DNA of 64,000 bases. It comes from Proteles cristata cristata. Its lineage: Eukaryota > Chordata > Mammalia > Carnivora > Hyaenidae. The translations under genes were made by a program, and so were the position numbers. Where the stretch lies: positions 248,001 through 312,000 of the forward strand of contig JAESUZ010005179.1 in the NCBI GenBank assembly GCA_017311185.1, read 5' to 3'. Below, in pieces: positions 1 to 11,444 of this stretch. Below the pieces are notes generated by a model, which worked only from the letters and a program-made list of their open reading frames with translations, was not told the origin of the DNA and made no database searches. How positions within the stretch are numbered: the stretch's first letter is position 1; every line of letters starts with the position of its first letter.

Positions 1-1109
1 TACTGATAACACAAGCAGTCACCTAACACATACTGTGTGTTACATGTATTAAATACCATGTTCCTGCAAAAGACTAACGGCTAGAGGAAAAGCTATTTAA
101 AACCCATACAGAAGAGAAAGACCGTTTACGGGACCGGGCCTGTATTACTGGGACGCGCCTGCTGGCGGCTGACGGCCTGCTGGCCACACGAACCCCATCT
201 CCGTCCCTCCCTCTTGTCCTCCCCTCTGCACACATACGGCACCACTCGCTCCATACAAAGCTGGGGACGAAGGTCCGCACAGGGGCAGAGATCAGGGCCA
301 GCACACTGCGGCAGTGTCCCTCCGTCCAACTACCCAGTCGCCCCATCAGGAAATTACCCTGAATAAGACTCTGGCCCGAAGGGTGTGGAGCGGCTTGCCT
401 CGTTTCTTCAGTATTAAAGGGCCTGCTCAGTCTGGAGGGTACATTAACTGACCCTCCCTCGCCTTCTAACAGAGGTGGACAGACTGGGCGACACAGAGGC
501 AGTAGTGACGGCCCTAGCCGGTGACCCAGTGGCCTCTGCTTGTCAGAGGCAGACTGGGGGCCCAGAGGCGTAGCACAGCTGGGCCATGTGCTTGGAGGGG
601 TCCCACCAGCCCATGGCTACTGGCAGCTGTGGTCGGCCACAGGACCAGGGTGCCACCGAGGGAGTGATGTGTGCCCACCGGTAGTGGGCCGAGGCCGAAG
701 GCCACCCGCGCACAGCCCTGAGGCTGGCACCAGAGGACTTGGGGTGGGATACAGGGTATGGGGCTCCACGTGCAGTGCCCTCCCTGCCTTCTGGACACAT
801 TCGTCCCCTGCGGCCCGGGCTGCAGCACTGGATCCCACTTCACCCCCCACCGCTCATCAGCCCACAGGGTGACCTGTAGCCCTCCCGGCCCCGGGGCCCC
901 CACAGGCTGCTCTCCTGGGTCCTCAGAAGACAGCAGGCGTGACCTCTGCAATGGTCACCTTTGCTTCACTACTGTGAAGACCGGGGGGCGGGGGGCAGTT
1001 GTGAATAAAGCTCTGCGCTTCTGCAGCTCTTAAAAACAAAAACAAACAAACAAACAAATGCATAAGTGGATCCTGGCAGTTCAAACCCGTGCTGTTCAAG
1101 GGTCAACCC
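1..1109 (+). mobile_element. Tigger-like DNA transposon, interrupted
   Basis: The first ~164 bases resemble the internal part of the Tigger-like element at 49888-50248: the landmarks ctgataacaca, attaaatacc, ctagaggaaaag and agaagagaaag occur in the same order. The terminal stretch resumes at about 1056 (gcataagtgg, then gttcaaacccgtgctgttca, then agggtcaaccc). The two parts are separated by a GC-rich insert of about 890 bp. The left end lies outside the window. The family name is from memory and the subfamily is not assigned. Confidence 0.6.
165..1055 (+). pseudogene. GC-rich insert with AATAAA and A-rich tail, candidate retrocopy
   Basis: A GC- and CpG-rich block sits inside an AT-rich transposon. 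Its right end has AATAAA (about 1003-1008), some 20 bases further on an A-rich tail (about 1030-1055, aaaacaaaaacaaac repeats), and then transposon sequence resumes. That is the layout of a retrocopied polyadenylated RNA on the + strand. Six-frame reading gives only short overlapping frames on both strands (up to about 145 codons) with no family I recognise, so it may derive from a 3'UTR or non-coding RNA. The source gene is unknown and no clear target-site duplication was seen. Confidence 0.4.
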
Positions 1110-1648
1110 TATACTGAGCCCAGAAGATAGGGGTGGAAAATGTTTACAAAGGTGAATGAATAAGACTGTGGAAGCTGCTCAGAACCTAATTCAGAAAAGA
1201 CTTGGAATTATTAAAGTTATTTTTTTAATCACAGAACATGCATACAATCTAGGAACAGCTACTTATTACTATATCTTTTCTTTCTCACATGTTTAAAACT
1301 TCATTATAATGGTGGCTTTCAAACTTTGTAACCACATCGTGACCCAATATGTTCGTACCTGTGAATATATTACTGACGAGTTTTATGCAGCAATATTTAT
1401 CCTTACTATGTGCCGTGGACTAAGATGATTTTCTATCCTACTTTTTTTAAACACACTGAACTGATTCTGAACTCATTACATGACCTACAGGTAAGGTCAA
1501 AAACCTTTGAAAAAAACACCATAAACCGTCCACTATCTCCCTCCACATCTCCTTTATTCTCAGACTGAGCACCCATTAAAAAAAAAAAGGTTTTTCCCTA
1601 TTGGAACCAAGCAACAACTTATCACTCAGTAAAATAAATGTGCTAAAT
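1110..1648. other. AT-rich intronic sequence, no gene seen
   Basis: I see no coding exon. The part around 1310-1440 (aaactttgtaaccacatcgt) looks like a decayed interspersed repeat, but I cannot name it with confidence. Confidence 0.4.
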
Positions 1649-1869
1649 GGGTACCTGGGTGGCTCAGTCAGTTAAGCACCCACCTTTGGCTCAGGTCATG
1701 ATCTCATGGCTCACGAGTTTGAGCCCCATGTCCGGCTCTGTGCTGACAGCGTGGAGCCTGGAGCTGCTTCAGATTCTGTGTGTGTGTCTCTCTCTGCCCC
1801 TCCTCTGCTCGCTCTCTCGCGCGCTCTCTCTCTCCCTCCCCTTCAAAAATAAACATTAAAAAAAAAATA
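1649..1869 (+). repeat. tRNA-derived SINE (SINEC_Fc-like)
   Basis: Head ggcacc-like with box A (tggctcagtcagttaag), the CT-rich body and an AATAAA/A-rich tail. It is flanked by a perfect 15-bp target-site duplication ataaatgtgctaaat at 1634-1648 and 1870-1884, which fixes both ends. Confidence 0.93.
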
Positions 1870-1884
1870 ATAAATGTGCTAAAT

Positions 1885-2820
1885 CAAAAAGTGACTACAA
1901 AGGGGGAAAACTGTATCTTCAAAGAACTGGAGGAAATCCTTTTTGAGGGATATTTTAATTCCCCTTGGCCACTGACCCACCATTGCACTGAGTACTAGCT
2001 CCAAAGGAAGAAGAAATTACAAGCCTGCATGCAGTTCAACGAGGTTGTAAGGAAACAGCAGGTGCCACTATTGAGTCAGGACTATGTGCAACAAGGAGTC
2101 ACGCGGCTTGATGCTCTCACAGAAAGAGGAAGCAGGAAGGAAGCACGGTTTCTGAATCACTGATCTAGAACAGAGTGAAGCGGAAGAGCCTCATCACTTC
2201 CCTGGGGTTAAGCGGTCCTGTTCTAGCCAGTGATGACGATCACTTGCTACACAACCACTTCAATAGCTACATATTGAGTTTCAAATGTATTCAGGTTCTT
2301 TGAATATTTGTGTGTATTATATGAATCTATGATATCATAACTCAATGCCACTTAGTTTTTCTCTCTCCCATCAAGTGATACAATATTAAGTGAATTTAAA
2401 AAAGAAATCAAATTTGCTGCAAGTGTTGTTAGCATATTTCTCCCTTCATTTTTCTACTTGCTCAAGAAGGGAAGCGACCTTTGCAACCTCCCTCATTTCC
2501 TATGGCATCTCACAGGTCCACCACCTTCTATAAGGATTCTCATTACTATTTAAAAGAATAACTTAGTGGACTATAAAGAACTGGAAATTTTGGGCAAAGT
2601 TCTAAAATACTAGTTCTACTCATGACCGGATAGCAGTGAACGACCTCCCCTGTACTCTGGTTTATCACTTAAGACTGGGAAACATTTAGGATCTACACAA
2701 TGTAAAACCATTTACACATTTCAGCGTATTGTAACCCTTCCACCTTCACCCACTTTTCTACTCTCCCAAATTGTATGTAACTTTGACACAAACTAAAATG
2801 TCTTCCACTGAATCCTCTGT
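1885..2820. other. Intronic sequence, no gene recognised
   Basis: Within inferred NME7 intron 1. No repeat or exon here could be named from reading alone. Confidence 0.4.
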
Positions 2821-2825
2821 TTATT

Positions 2826-2920
2826 TATTTATTTTTTTTTACAAATAGTTTATTGTCAAATTAGTTTCCACATAACACCCAGTGCTCATCCCCACAAGTG
2901 TCCTCCTCCATGCCGATCCC
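2826..2920 (-). mobile_element. Very short L1 3'UTR insertion
   Basis: A poly-T run is followed by the antisense carnivore L1 3' end (tagtttattgtcaaattag, then cccagtgctcatccccacaa). The flanks tgaatcctctgtttatt occur at about 2810-2826 and again at about 2924-2940, a target-site duplication. Only about 95 bp of the L1 was copied. Confidence 0.85.
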
Positions 2921-3439
2921 TCTGAATCCTCTGTTTATTGCACAAAAGCTACACAAAGGGAGAAGAGAATCTATCGCAAGCAGATTTGCCAAAATAAAAG
3001 TCCATCCACTCAGGTAAATGGTGGGTCTTCTAACGACCTATGCTCCTCGCCACTGAGCTCCAGAGCTGGAACTTCCTTTTCCTTTTGGGGGGCCAGGCTG
3101 CTGGCTATGCAACGGTGGGTCAACAGGCAAGCACAAACCGTTATTTGCAGAGGTTGGGAGAAGTGGGGGTGGGAATCAGGAAACCCATTTAACTCACTAC
3201 CACATCCTAGAATAAATCAACTGGCTCCAGAAGAATGATGAGTAAAGATGAGTGGAGGTAGTTTCTATAATGATAGTAAGTGAATAACTGGCCTATTTAG
3301 TTTTTCCAGGAATGAACCAAAACGGATCACACTTCAATTCTGATCATGGCTGACATAAACACCTAAATATGCTACAGACCTGAATCGATTATATGAACCA
3401 CGTATCTTGTTATTTATGGCCCTTCTTCTAAACCTTTGA

Positions 3440-3765
3440 ACACCCTCTCTCGGTTCCTTCAAAACCTTCACACATTTTGTTGTCAAGACACAATTCAAAC
3501 CCCAGCTGCTCAAGAAAATGCTCCATGAACCTCCCAGGTGGAAGATACTTTGCAGTATTTTGAAATCGCCTTGCACTTTATCTGAGGCTTCAGAAGCATA
3601 TGTATAGTTGTTTATGTACACATCTTATCTTCTACTATAATGGGGGTTCCTGAGGACAAAAATGAGTGTATCGTTCATCTTCATATCCCCCAGAGTGCCC
3701 ACCACAGTGTCTTCTACAAGCTGGCATTCAGTCAATACCTAGTTGATGTTTCAACATTAGACTCA
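3440..3765 (+). repeat. L2 LINE 3' end
   Basis: Shows L2 3' landmarks: a CT-rich stretch ending in ctccatgaacctccc, then gttcctgaggacaaaaatga, then catatcccccagagtgcc and attcagtcaatacctagttg. Old and diverged. Confidence 0.65.
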
Positions 3766-3941
3766 AAGAATAACGAATTCCTGTTGAAAACTGTTTATGC
3801 CAGGCCTGTCACAACATACTTGAGCAGGATTTTTACATGGTTATTTTGTCTGTTGTTGCAAGATTACAAAAAACTTCACTGTATATGTTATTCCGTATCG
3901 TACTACTTTACTACTTTTACTTCTTAAAAACTTTACTTGCA

Positions 3942-4165
3942 GGGTGCCTGGGTGGCTTAGTCGGTTAAGCATCCGACTTTCACTTAGGTCATGATCTCAC
4001 GGTTCGTGGGTTCGAGCCCTGCGTCGGGCTCTGTGCTGACTGCCAGCTCGGAGCCTGGAGCCTGTTCCAGAGTCTGTGACTCCCTCTCTCTCTGACCTTC
4101 CCCTGCTCATGCTGTCTCTCTCTCTCTCTCTCTAGAAATTAAAAAAAAAAAAAACAAAAAAAAAC
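3942..4165 (+). repeat. SINE, 'ctagaaata' subfamily
   Basis: tRNA-like head with ggcttagtcgg, the longer gactgccagctcggagcc variant and a ctagaaatt tail. The duplication aactttacttg is at 3929-3939 and 4166-4176. Confidence 0.92.
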
Positions 4166-4176
4166 AACTTTACTTG

Positions 4177-5158
4177 TGTATCTATTACTTCAGGGGACTA
4201 TTTATGGCCTGTCACTAACATATTTACAAGTTTTTTTTAACATGTTTCAGCCAAACCACAGAGAGTTTTTGCATTCAAACGAGCACAAGTTTCATTAATC
4301 AGTGAACAACAAAAACAAAAAAACAAACCAAAAAAACTGTGCTTTCTAAGCTCCTATAAGGCCCATGCGTTTTGGATGACAACTGAGGTTCTCACCCTTG
4401 ACTCCTGCAAACACCAGTGGTGGGGACGGAAGAAGACACATGGCACCAGGTGCTACACCCAATCCTCCTTCTCATCACTCCTAAAAGTTTGCCATCAGAT
4501 TTTCTATTTTTAATAACATAACAAAAGGTATATAAAATATGCTGACAGTGTGGATTCCTTTCACATGGGATGGCCTTCAGCAGGCTCTATGCAGACTGAA
4601 CTCACAGAGAAAGAAGAGAACAAGCACCCTTCTAGACCCTGCCCTGGGTCCTGGGTAGGAGAAAGGGGCATACACAAAATCATCATCCAGATCCTTAGGG
4701 GCTTTGCAATCAGTCTAAATTGATAAACGGAGACCAATACACATGAAACAACAGCAAAAATGTAATAAAAAATAATTCAGGAATGGGCTGTGTGATACAC
4801 ATTAGGCACTTGAACAACAGCAGTCCACACAAACAAACGTCCTGACTAGAGCCGCGAAAGTGCAGAACTGGGAGTGGGGACGAGTGTCCTTGGAAACCTG
4901 GGGGAATGGAGCTTAGAGGCCACGGGACGGCTGATAAATAGCATGTGTCCATTTTAAACCTAACTGAAAACCGTGAATCACCGTGCCCGTGAACAACCTG
5001 AGTAGAGAAATATGATCCTGAAGCAAGTAATCATCTTAACAGGGATCTGCGCTCTTGAGGGAGGGGCTGCATTGCTGGGACCTAAAAAATGATCTGGTAA
5101 AAAAAGTAGGTGTTCAATAAATGCTTTCCAATATAACAACTGGATGGCTGGATGAGAG
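4177..5158. other. Intronic sequence, no gene recognised
   Basis: Contains A-rich tracts near 4310-4340. No exon with convincing splice sites or family similarity was seen on either strand. Confidence 0.4.
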
Positions 5159-5166
5159 CAGAAAAC

Positions 5167-5387
5167 ATTTTTTTTTAATGTTTTTTTTAAATTTATTTCT
5201 AGGAGAGAGAGAGAGACAGTGTGAGCAGGGGAGGGTCAGAGAGAGAGGGAGTCACAGACTGAAACAGGCTCCAGGCTCTGAGCTGGCAGTCAGCACAGAG
5301 CCCGACGCGGGGCTCGAACCCACGAACCGCGAGATCATGACCTAAGCGAAAGTCGACGCTGAACCGACTAAGCCACCCAGGCGCCCC
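5167..5387 (-). repeat. SINE, 'ctagaaata' subfamily, reverse
   Basis: Reverse-complement SINE from poly-T/tttctagg to agccacccaggcgcccc. The duplication cagaaaacatt / cagaaacatt is at 5159-5169 and 5387-5396. Confidence 0.93.
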
Positions 5388-5636
5388 AGAAACATTTAAA
5401 TCAGGGAGACCAATTAGGAGACAAACTGGATGTTTTCATTCAGGCCTTTTAGGCCTGAATTTAGTAAGAATGAAGAGGAAACGATGGCTGTAAGACACTT
5501 TTAACTAAGGAGTACTAAGTCAGTGAAAGGAAAGGAAGGGTTACGGGAATAAGAGCTAGAGATCAATCAAAGATGCTTTCAAAGTTTCAAGCCAAGGTGA
5601 ATGGAGGAAGGATCTTTTCAAGAGTAAATATGATGA

Positions 5637-5851
5637 GGGCACCTGGGTGGCTTAGCCGGTTAAGCGTCCGACTTTCGCTTAGGTCATGATCTCGCGGTTC
5701 GTGGGTTCGAGCCCCGCGTCGGGCTCTGTGCTGACTGCCAGCTCGGAGCCTGGAGCCTGTTTCAGTCTGTGACTCCCTCTCTCTCTGACCCTCCCCTGCT
5801 CACATTGTCTCTCTCTCTCCTAGAAATAAATAAAAACATTTTAAAAAAAAA
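5637..5851 (+). repeat. SINE, 'ctagaaata' subfamily
   Basis: Well-preserved copy with gactgccagctcggagcc and tcctagaaataaata. A perfect 14-bp duplication agtaaatatgatga lies at 5623-5636 and 5852-5865, which suggests a fairly recent insertion. Confidence 0.95.
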
Positions 5852-6084
5852 AGTAAATATGATGAGATTGCATGGAGGCCTGTAGATTTTGAAGTGAAGG
5901 CAGAACTTCTAATTATTATAGTAATCATTTGGAGCCATAGGACTAGAAAACAGAACTGATTACTTAAGAATCCAAAAAAGAAAAAATTAGGATAGATGAA
6001 ACTGGTAATTTCATGAAAAATTCCCAAAGGAAAAATTTCTTCCAAAAAAATCATTATACCATTATCACAGCAATAACATAATCC

Positions 6085-6260
6085 AATTTATGATCAGTAT
6101 TATTATAGCAGCTAACATTTACTAGACCCTTATTACATACCAAGCACCATCATAAGTTATTTGCATATACTGTTGTATTTAATCCTTACAATAACTGTAA
6201 GAGGTTGTTAAAGGGGCACAGAGTGATTAAGTAACCACATTCACTAAGTGCCAAAAATAG
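6085..6260 (+). repeat. MIR SINE
   Basis: The core landmarks appear in order: agcagctaacatttac, accaagcacc, aatccttacaataactgtaa, then an agaggttg-like tail. Diverged, as expected for MIR. Confidence 0.75.
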
Positions 6261-6629
6261 GACTTAAGTTCAAGTCTTTAAAAATACCTTTCTCTATACC
6301 AGTAGTGTCTAAGTTATATCAAATTGTCTCTAAGATCCCATTGGCAGATGGAAAGAAAATATCAACATTTCCATTTCTATTTTTCTATCTGAACCTATTA
6401 AAGTTTTTATTGTGTATTATTTACAATGTACATAACATATTAATAGCATATAAATTATAAGTAAGCACTCACTTTGAGAGGGGGGGATATTCTGTTTTTT
6501 CTAACAACAATTTGAGATCAAAACAGCTTGGAGATTAAGTATTCTACCTCTTCTTTAGCTTTGTTTCCTGTAAGAATTCAATGTTAAACAGTTTTATCTT
6601 TTACCTTCAAAAAACAGACCAAAAGAATC

Positions 6630-7232
6630 AAAAGCAGGATCTTACAAACGTATTTATACACCCATGTTCACAGTAGCATTATTCACAATAGCTAAAACGC
6701 TGTGGAAGCATCCCATGTGTTCATTAATGAATGAATGGATAAGCAAAACATGGTGTGCGTGTGTGTGTGTATATATATAATATTCCATTGTGTGTGTATA
6801 TATATAAAATATATATTTTTTTCAATGACTTTGTTTTGTATATGTATACATACACACACACAGTGGAATATTATTCAGCCTTAAAAAGGAAGGAAATTGT
6901 GACATATGCCACAACATGGGTGAACCTTGAGGACATAATGTTAAGTAAAATAAGCCAGATACACAAGGAGAAACGCTATATGACTCCATTCATATGAGGT
7001 ACTCAATATCATGGAGACAGAAGTGTGGTTGCCAGGGGCTGGAGAGAGGGAAATGTAAGTGACTGACTGGTTACAGTTTCAGTTTTACGAGATGAAAGGT
7101 TCTGGAGATGGATGGTGGTGAGGGCTGTACATTATGAATGTATTTAATACCACTGAATTATACACCGAAAAATGGTAAAGAGGGTAAATTTTAGGTGTAT
7201 GTGCACTTTACCACAATAAAAAAAATGAGGAA
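6630..7232 (+). mobile_element. Old L1 3' end (L1M type)
   Basis: Sense L1 3' end landmarks: agcattattcacaatagc, agtggaatattattcagcc, gttaagtaaaataagccaga, gttgccaggggctggag, ttaccacaataaaaaaaatg. A TG/TA microsatellite (about 6750-6870) interrupts the ORF2-derived part. Confidence 0.85.
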
Positions 7233-7559
7233 AAACCAGACCACAGATGATCAAATACTCCATTCACACACTCACTCATTCCAAAATATTTATCAACTGC
7301 TTATTTTCTGCCAAGTTCTGAGGTACATTCTGTGAATTCTAAGAAACAATCCTTGGCTTTAAGGAAGTAAATAACATAAACCTAAATATCTAAACACATC
7401 ATTACAAGGCAATATTACAAGAACACTACCAGTGATAGTCAAGACATAGCGCTTTCTATGAGGCATTGTTATCTACGAAGTACCTAGTTCTAAATACTTG
7501 TGTATTTTATCCAAACAACCTTCCATTCTAAACTACACTGATGATAAAGTTTAGACTTT

Positions 7560-8900
7560 AAACTTCAACAGACTTCTAAAGTTTAATCCAAGTCTCCATT
7601 TACCTACATCCCCCCATTAATGACATTATAATAGAAATCAACAGTTTATGAGAATCTGCCACCTCAAGCCAGCTGCTTCCAGCTGGTTTAATTGGTTTCC
7701 AATGAACAGACTTCACTTTGCCTTGAACATTCTGAGAACACGGTAGATCATTAAAGATTTATCACCTGACACAGTAGGCAAATAAACAGAGCAACTTCTA
7801 TTGCTTTACCCAGATGCTGTAGTGATAAGTAAAACAGAAATGAAAAAACAACCAAACGGTTTATATTTTCCCATTACCACAGAGCTAGGCTCTAATCAAC
7901 GACTTGTTTTATACTAAACTTTTACCAAGTAGTTTTCCTCCAGGGCTTTATTCAAGGAGCAAGCATTCTCCTACCCTGGATCGTGTCAAACATTAACCTT
8001 ATTTTAGTATGGCCAGAACCAGTTGGGAGCCTGTCCAAACTGTTCTCAGAGAGCTATTGCTTGTTCCTTCATAAGCCCACCCTGAAAGGCAAACAGAAGG
8101 TGAGCTCAAGGGAAAAGGGCCTTCATGTGGAGAGTCTAATCTGCTAACTCGAGCTTACTATTTCTCATTAATAAAGTCAGACAAACAAATTGCACTAGAA
8201 GGAAAAAGGGAGGCAAATTATCAAATTTAATTATCCTATTCCACTTAAATTCTTTTTAAGAACTAAGTGAAACTACTGCAATTATTTTTATCTTTAAAAA
8301 ATTTTCAGTTTAAGGCTAAACATCTTCTGGCTTGGTGAAAAATAACGTTCACGATGAGAATTCCACCATGTTTCCAAGATTTTATTTTCTTAAAAAGTCA
8401 TTTGAGCATCTCAGAAGTCAAACGCATTATTTGTCTTTACAGAAAAAAGTTAATGCAGTAAACAGAACACAAACTCATGTAGTTCCCCAACTGTGATGCT
8501 TAGGAATACACTTTCAATTTAATTCCTGCTTAATTTTGTTCAAGTGTGAAAAATGGCAGGAAAGAACCATTTCTACAGTGTGAATGTAAATCAGGAAACT
8601 GATCAAACACGATGGAATCATTTTAAAAGGCTCACATCTAGTTTCAGGAAAGACTTATCAAAAGTTTCTTAACTTGGCCTGTAGATCTTTGAAAATCCTC
8701 CCTCTCAGACTTCTACAAATCGCAGCTGTAAATTTAGGTCCATGCCACGCATTGTCATGTAAAAAAACAATGCCACAGGCAGTCTATCTGGGGAAACCTC
8801 CTTGGAAAGCAAGACTGAACTTTGCTTTAGATATCTTAAAGGAAACAGAATTACTGTGAAATCTTCCAAAATCAACCCAGTCAACTGATATTTCTGCACT
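7560..8900. other. Apparently single-copy intronic sequence
   Basis: No transposon signature, exon or CpG cluster was recognised. Short open frames at 8674-8899 overlap on both strands and lack splice context, so they are not called. Confidence 0.4.
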
Positions 8901-9039
8901 AGTACTTGATTTTCATAGAATTTCAGAGATCAAAGGAATATTCATGGTAAGGAAACAGAAGCTCAAGTAAGTTAAGTGACCTGGCAAGAGTTTTGAGACC
9001 TGTTAAGTAGCAGAACAAAACAAACTAGCAGGGGTGGGG

Positions 9040-9268
9040 ATGGGGCTGCAAAACAAGAAATAGATGCTTAACTATAGAGAACTGATGGTTACCAGGGAGG
9101 GGGGGCGATGGGTTAGATGGGTGATAGGGATCAAGAAGTGCACTTGTTGTGATGAGCATACACCAGTATGAAGTGCTGTGTCATTATATTGTACATCTGA
9201 ACCTATTATACTGTATGTTAACTGTAATTTAAATTAAAACTTCTAATAAATAAAAATTTTAAAAATGC
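9040..9268 (+). mobile_element. Carnivore L1 3' end fragment
   Basis: Short sense L1 3' end with agagaactgatggttaccag, gtgatagggatcaagaagtg, gtacatctgaacctattat and a terminal A-rich tail. Confidence 0.75.
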
Positions 9269-9399
9269 TATATATATTTATATATCACACATAGAATTTA
9301 ACTATGCTAGCAAGAGAATATTTAAGCAATTTTATACTATTCACTTAATATTCAATTAAAAATTAGGGGAAACTTTGCTCATTTGTGTCATATCTAAGA

Positions 9400-10640
9400 A
9401 AGCTTTGCCTAACCCAAGGTCACAAAGATTTATTGATTTAGTCCTGTATTTCCTTCCAAGAGCCTTATAGTTTTAGCTCTTACATTTAGGTCTACAATCC
9501 ATTTTTACTTACTTTTCATTTTAGGGTCTAAATTTATCTTTTTTGCATGTGGATATCCAATGGTCTCAGCACCATTTGTGGTGTAAAGACTACTCTTTAC
9601 TCATTGAATGACATTAGCATTTTTCTTGAATATCAACTTACCATAAAAGGTTTATTCTCTATTTATTTATATCTTCACTTTTAATCAGCAATGTCTTGTA
9701 GTTTGCAGTGTATACCTCCCACTGCCACTAAAAATTCCCGTATTATCCTTTTAATGCTGTCATGAATAGATTTCTTAATCTCCTTTTCAGATTATCAACT
9801 GAAATGTACAGAAAAAAGTATAAAGAAATACAACTGATTTTTGTATATTGATTTTACATTCTGTTACCTTGCTAAACACATTAGTCAACACAGTTTGTTT
9901 TTCAGATTTCTTAGGATTTTCTACATATAGGATCATATCACCTATAAATAAACACAATTTTCCTTCTTCCTATCCTATCTGGGTGCCCTTTTTTTTCCCC
10001 TTGCCCAGCAGCACTGGACAGAACCTCCATTACAATGTTGTATAAACTGCCTTATTCCCTACCTTAGGAAGAAAGCATTCACATTTTCATCTTTAAGAAT
10101 GTTGACAGCTCTAGGCTATTTTGTGAATCTCCTTAGGTTAATGAAGTTCTCTTCTGTTCCTAATTTGTTGAGATGTTTTATTATAAACGGTATTGGATAC
10201 TGTAAAATGTTTCTATGTGTCCGTTAATCATCATGTGAGTTTTATCCTTTATTAATACAAGATGGATTTTCAGTTGTTAAATCACCTTCGCACTCTTGGT
10301 GTAAATCACATGGGTCATGTATAATACTTCCTATATGCTGCTGGATTCAGTTTGCTGATATTTTGTTAATATTTTGGGCATCTATATTCATTAGGAATAT
10401 TGGTCTGTAGTTTTCTTATAAGGTCTTCTGCTTTTGGTATAAGGGTAATACTGCCTTAAATGAATTATTTGGAAAGTATTCCCTCTTTTTCTCTTTTTCA
10501 GAAGACTTTGGGAAAGACTGGTATTACTGATTATTTAACTGTTTGATAGAATTCACCAGAGAAGTCTCCAGGGCCTGAGCTTTTCTTTGTAGAAAGATTT
10601 TTCATCGCTAATTCAATTGCTTTGCTTGGTGTAGATCTTT
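9400..10640 (-). mobile_element. Old L1 ORF2 fragment, reverse
   Basis: Antisense L1 ORF2 landmarks: ggatatccaatggtctcagc, ttgtatattgattttacatt, gagaagtctccagggcctga. Many stops; inactive. Confidence 0.75.
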
Positions 10641-10679
10641 GCTTAGCGACCACTGTCTCTGTCCCTTCCTAATGCATTA

Positions 10680-10885
10680 ACCACCGCTCACTTTTCCTGA
10701 GCACTTCACACTTCCAAACATCCTGTATATTATACTTAATAGTTTATTATTTATTATAGATCTCCCACAATAGACTATAAACCCTTTTAGGATCTGTTTT
10801 GTTCATAGATGCATCCCCAGAGACTAGGTATATGCATGGCATATAGTGGGTATTATTAAATGCTTGTTGAATGAATATATTTAAA
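10680..10885 (+). repeat. L2 LINE 3' end
   Basis: L2 terminal landmarks: actataaacccttttaggat, catccccagagactaggtat, and the end attaaatgcttgttgaatga. Confidence 0.75.
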
Positions 10886-10944
10886 AAGCAGAATTTATCT
10901 AATAGCCATTATAAAATGAAAAGCCTAAAATGCCTGAAAAGTTG

Positions 10945-11440
10945 AATTTATCCATTCCTTCATTCAGTCAGTCAACAAAAGGTGAGTTCCTACTGTTTGC
11001 CAGCCAGGTACTGCCACAGACACTGGGAATATTCAAGACAGACAAGGATAGTGCTTGCTTACTCATTTTATCTCTCATCACACAATGTAAAAAACAAACA
11101 GTATAATTCCTGTAATAATAAGTGTAACAAAGACAACAGAATACACAAATAAATGTGTTAATGACTACTAGGGACCAGAAAGATAGGGATTCCCCTCTTC
11201 AGCTAGAATGATCCAGAAAGCCCTCTATGAGGAGGTATCATCTGAAGTAAAACCACGATGAGGAGAAGCCATTCAGGCAGAAACCTGGGGAGTAAATGTT
11301 TTAGGGAGCCAAAAGTATAAAGTTTTGAGCAGGAAATGGTATTTGGTAAATTCAAAAAACAAAAAAGCCAGTATGACCTGAAGGTGGTACTGAAAGGCAG
11401 ATAGAATGGGAAGGTATTCTGCCTCCAGTGTGGAAACCCT
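10945..11440 (-). repeat. L2 LINE, reverse
   Basis: Begins with the reverse L2 end (ccttcattcagtcagtcaac, then tttgccagccaggtactg). It carries the antisense body landmarks gagaagccattcaggcagaa and aagtataaagttttgagcag. The short frame at 11203-11448 lies within it. Confidence 0.65.
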
Positions 11441-11444
11441 AAAC

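Noticed and set aside
514..951. 145-codon minus-strand frame in the GC-rich insert
   Set aside because: It runs opposite to the AATAAA and A-rich tail and has no recognisable similarity.
5637..5720. tRNA-Lys-like box A and box B sequences as tRNA genes
   Set aside because: They are the heads of SINEs, followed by the CT-rich body and A tail, with target-site duplications.
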